NCBI GenBank assembly: GCA_010279815.1 | Contig: QEOQ01000253.1 | Location: 459,977 to 523,976, forward strand | Reading direction: 5' to 3' | Source: Brachionus plicatilis | Lineage: Eukaryota; Rotifera; Eurotatoria; Ploima; Brachionidae | Length of the DNA stretch: 64,000 bases | The notes under the pieces: model-generated | Told to the model about the DNA's origin: nothing | Databases searched by the model: none | Seen by the model: the letters and a program-made list of their open reading frames with translations, nothing else | In this document: piece after piece, positions 61,901 through 64,000 of the stretch | Layout: each line of letters begins with the position of its first letter | Position numbering within the stretch: position 1 is the stretch's first letter | Translations under genes and position numbers: made by a program

Positions 61901-64000
61901 GTACTTGTTACATGTAACAACTTAAAAAATCCGATTTAGTTACATGTACTAAGTTTCGAGAATTTACGGTAATAATATAAGCAAGAACTTAAATAATTTT
62001 TGTAATTATTAATAAAATGTCTTTACTAAGAAATAAAATAGAACTAAAAATTTTAAATTTTAAATAATATTTTAAATGGAATTTTTTATGGAAAATTTAA
62101 TTAATAAATTAGGTATGAAAAAATTTTTTTAGCTCTTGATTAAATTATTTTTATGTCTGAGAACACAAAAAATGAGAAAATATTTTTTTGGGTGTACCTA
62201 ATCACCAGCACAAAATTAGAAACACACATTTGATTGTGTGCTGTTAATTAATAAAAAAAAATTAGATAAAAATTACTAAATTTTTTTCTTGAGATAAAAT
62301 ACGCTAGGTGTCTGTTGTTTAAAGATTTAAAGAAGGTTTTGTGAAATTCAGTACAAAATGATACAAAGAATAGAAACAGATAATAAAAAATTGAAAAACT
62401 TTTTTTCTATAAGTTTAAAATTGATTTCGTGATTACGACATTGTGCAACTTTCAAAGTTGCATCAGCTATCAAGGTATGCGAAACTCTGCAAATTTAGCA
62501 TAAATTAGATTTCAATGTGTTCAAGCGCAGTGCTTTTTTGCAGAGATTTTGCACATCATTAAGAGACTTTGACAGTTGGTGAAACTTTGAATATTGCAAC
62601 ATGTTGCATTTACGGAACTAATTTTAAACTTTTAGCAAAACAGTTATTCAATTTTTTGTCATTTTGGTCTGTTCTTTTGCACCGAACTTCACAAAACCTT
62701 TAAAAAAGATATTTAAAGACATTTAATGAAAAATATTTAAAGAAGACTTTAAATATTTTTATTCTAGACTTATTGACATTTTTAAGAGTTTGAATATAAA
62801 TTTCTCACCAAAATTTTTAATCAAGATACAAAATTTATCCTTTATGGAAATATTAATACAAAAAATTGTAATTAAAAATTTTTTATGGAAAAAACCAAAT
62901 AATGCGTGTTTCTGAGGTTGTGTGCTCATAAAGATTTGAATGTTTTTTGGTCAGACTCGAGTGTGTGGTGACACAATACTCCCTTTTTTTCAAATAATTT
63001 AGATAGTTAAAAAAGAGAGAAAATAATTGGTTTATTTTTAATTTTTACTTAAAAAAATGTTTTAATTAAGACATTTTTTCCTTCTCTTCTGAGATTATTA
63101 GTGTTAAAATGATAATGAATTCTTCTCGAAACCTTCATCAAAACATGCTTGAGTCAGTAATGCATAGTACAATGCAATTTTTTGAATCAACTCCGATCGG
63201 CCGAATTTTAAACAGATTTAGCAAAGACATAATAAATTTAGAATTTATAATACCTGCTGCATTCAGAGATTTTATTTATTGTGTGTTTGATTTGATCACC
63301 ACTGCTGTGGTTATAACGTTGTCTACTCCATTATTTTTAGCTGTTATAGTTCCAATTTCAATAATCTATGTATTTATTCAAGTATTTTAATAAGTATAAT
63401 ATAAAAATTTCCAATTACTTAGTTTATTAAAAGCGTTTTTATGTGGCGTCATCAAGTAAATTAAAAAGACTTGATGCAACTACGAGATCACCAATTTATT
63501 CTCATTTTGGTGAAACTCTAAATGGCCTGAGCACAATAAATGCTTACAATGCTCAATCAAGATTTATCAATTTGCTAGAGAAAAAAATAAACGAAAACAA
63601 CTCTTATTTTTATCCTAGTATGGTCAGTACAAGGTGAAATATTAATTTTTTTGAGATCTTTCTAATTTAAAAAATTTAAAAAATTGAAAAAATCTGTTTG
63701 ATAGATGGTGTGCTGTTCAAATGGAAATAATAGGAATTATTTTAATAATTTCAGCTTGCATTTTTGCTGTAATGGCTAAGGGAAGTATATCACCAGGAAT
63801 AATTGGTTTGTCAATTTCATTTGCTTTAAATGTATTTTTTTTCAAAAGAATTTTGATTTTTTTTAATTTTTATTCTAAAGATATCTAGCATGATGAGATA
63901 TGGTGTAAAATGTGCGTCTGATTTAGAATCTAATTTAACGAGTGTTGAAAGAATAAAAGAATACTGCAATACTCCACAAGAAGCCAATTGGCAAAACACA
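55991..64000 (+). CDS. ABC transporter subfamily C (MRP1-like), 3' end outside window
   Basis: ATP-driven exporter of organic anions and glutathione conjugates. Exons in phase: 55991-56161 (start uncertain; NKPDFTECFRKL), 56216-56332, 56383-56520, 56572-56682, 56732-56793 (LISWLTFSWITK), 56844-57042, 57146-57294, 57355-57532, 57593-57913 (TTGEILNLMQVNTQIF, WSAPIKIIF, AGVATMVILV), 57965-58102, 58163-58309, 58372-58526, 60287-60324, 60469-61410. The first four form TMD0, present in long MRPs; TMD1 follows. Exon 60469-61410 is NBD1: Walker A GKVGSGKSS, SYVPQQAWIQNATVRENI, signature LSGGQKQR, Walker B FLFDDPLSAVDAH, then an acidic linker and the first TMD2 helix. Later exons: 63079-63390 (FESTPIGRILNRFSKDI), 63432-63634 (VASSSKLKRLDATTRSPIYS), 63706-63829 and 63882 to the end (GVKCASDLESNLTSVERIKE). 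One small exon between 61410 and 63079 is missing (phase mismatch, about 13 residues expected). NBD2 is beyond the window. Confidence 0.93.
59069..59180 (+). repeat. Half copy of the GG..TGTGAAATT MITE family in ABCC intron 12
   Basis: Matches the right half of 52665-53039 (TTGTACAAATTTTTACAATA, AAATTGCCTTAA end). No left half. Confidence 0.65.
59305..60011 (-). mobile_element. pogo/Tigger-like DNA transposon relic in ABCC intron 12
   Basis: Ends TACAGTAGTTTCCGGTTATA and, inverted, TACAGTATTTTCCGGTTATA, with TA at both borders. The minus strand from ATG 59782 reads KKTKGGSKNTNTNQRTAISL, ERRIEILD, one stop, LAKGKDNKSVAEFFSIDPST and VTYTKNNVK, an N-terminal CENP-B/Psq helix-turn-helix (LexRIeIL..G.s...A..f.i..STV). 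The DDE domain is deleted (707 bp total). Confidence 0.85.
61578..61971. mobile_element. Palindromic TA-flanked MITE (about 394 bp) in the ABCC gene
   Basis: Arms start TACCGTAAATTCTCGAAACT and continue TAGTACATGTAACTAAATCG...TCTCGCCCATGTTATAAC for about 130 bp, mirrored at the right end. TA at both ends suggests a Tc1/mariner-type target. It lies between exons 61410 and 63079. Confidence 0.85.
62335..62698. mobile_element. Palindromic MITE (364 bp), GG..TGTGAAATT family, in the ABCC gene
   Basis: Ends GGTTTTGTGAAATTCAGTAC and, inverted, GGTTTTGTGAAGTTCGGTGC. Flanks TTTAAAGAA / TTTAAAAAA form a 9-bp target duplication with one mismatch. Sister of 50067-50429. Confidence 0.88.

Overview
This is a very AT-rich, intron-containing animal (metazoan) segment. 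Introns are mostly about 50-65 bp with GT..AG ends, and a minority are expanded to 0.7-2.6 kb by transposon debris. The conserved genes (USP7, BBS4, epsilon-tubulin, a ZnT7-type zinc transporter, an ADCY9-type adenylyl cyclase, an MRP-type ABCC transporter) are typical of a ciliated invertebrate. Extreme AT content, tiny introns and abundant MULE/hAT/LINE remnants would fit a monogonont rotifer such as Brachionus, but that assignment is inference and no single sequence here proves it. A 5-base N gap at 39998-40002 shows this is a scaffolded draft assembly, so single-base frameshifts in A-runs may be assembly errors.

Layout. 1-3548 (minus): 5' part of USP7, with MATH domain and catalytic Cys box. 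4.7-6.2 kb: copies of a local repeat family. 6958-7910 (plus): carbonyl-reductase-like SDR, apparently a pseudogene lacking the catalytic YxxxK. 7961-9275: truncated MULE-like element. 9475-11057 (plus): leucine-rich-repeat gene. 12424-about 18085: second MULE-like element carrying an internal tandem duplication and a complete hAT transposon (13220-16671) with TIRs and 8-bp target duplication. 18.8-20.4 kb: retroelement-like and SINE-like debris. 21124-21232: tRNA-Leu(CAA) with a 25-nt intron. 22755-27449 (plus): BBS4 in 8 exons, whose introns hold three inverted-repeat elements. 27.7-30.4 kb: MITEs, including a three-level nest. 32759-34267 (plus): intronless TUBE1. 35339-36698 (minus): SLC30A7-like transporter in 8 recognisable exons. 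40240-43968 (minus): intronless, GC-richer ADCY9. 44-50 kb: mostly AT-rich spacer with three small candidate exons or fragments. 50.0-55.2 kb: transposon cluster with long inverted repeats, a LINE reverse-transcriptase relic and a MITE inserted into it. 55991-64000 (plus, runs off the window): ABCC/MRP transporter.

The genes are unrelated housekeeping, ciliary or membrane genes and form no operon-like system. The notable biology is the transposon archaeology: several independent element families can be delimited to the base by TIRs and target-site duplications, including nested insertions whose relative order can be read. I found no convincing undescribed multi-gene system. The best candidates for novelty are the GG..TGTGAAATT palindromic MITE family, the zinc-finger-encoding 543-bp element, the repeated small-protein family at 5.9/18.8/19.3 kb, and two orphan C-terminal exons at 44.6 and 49.6 kb.
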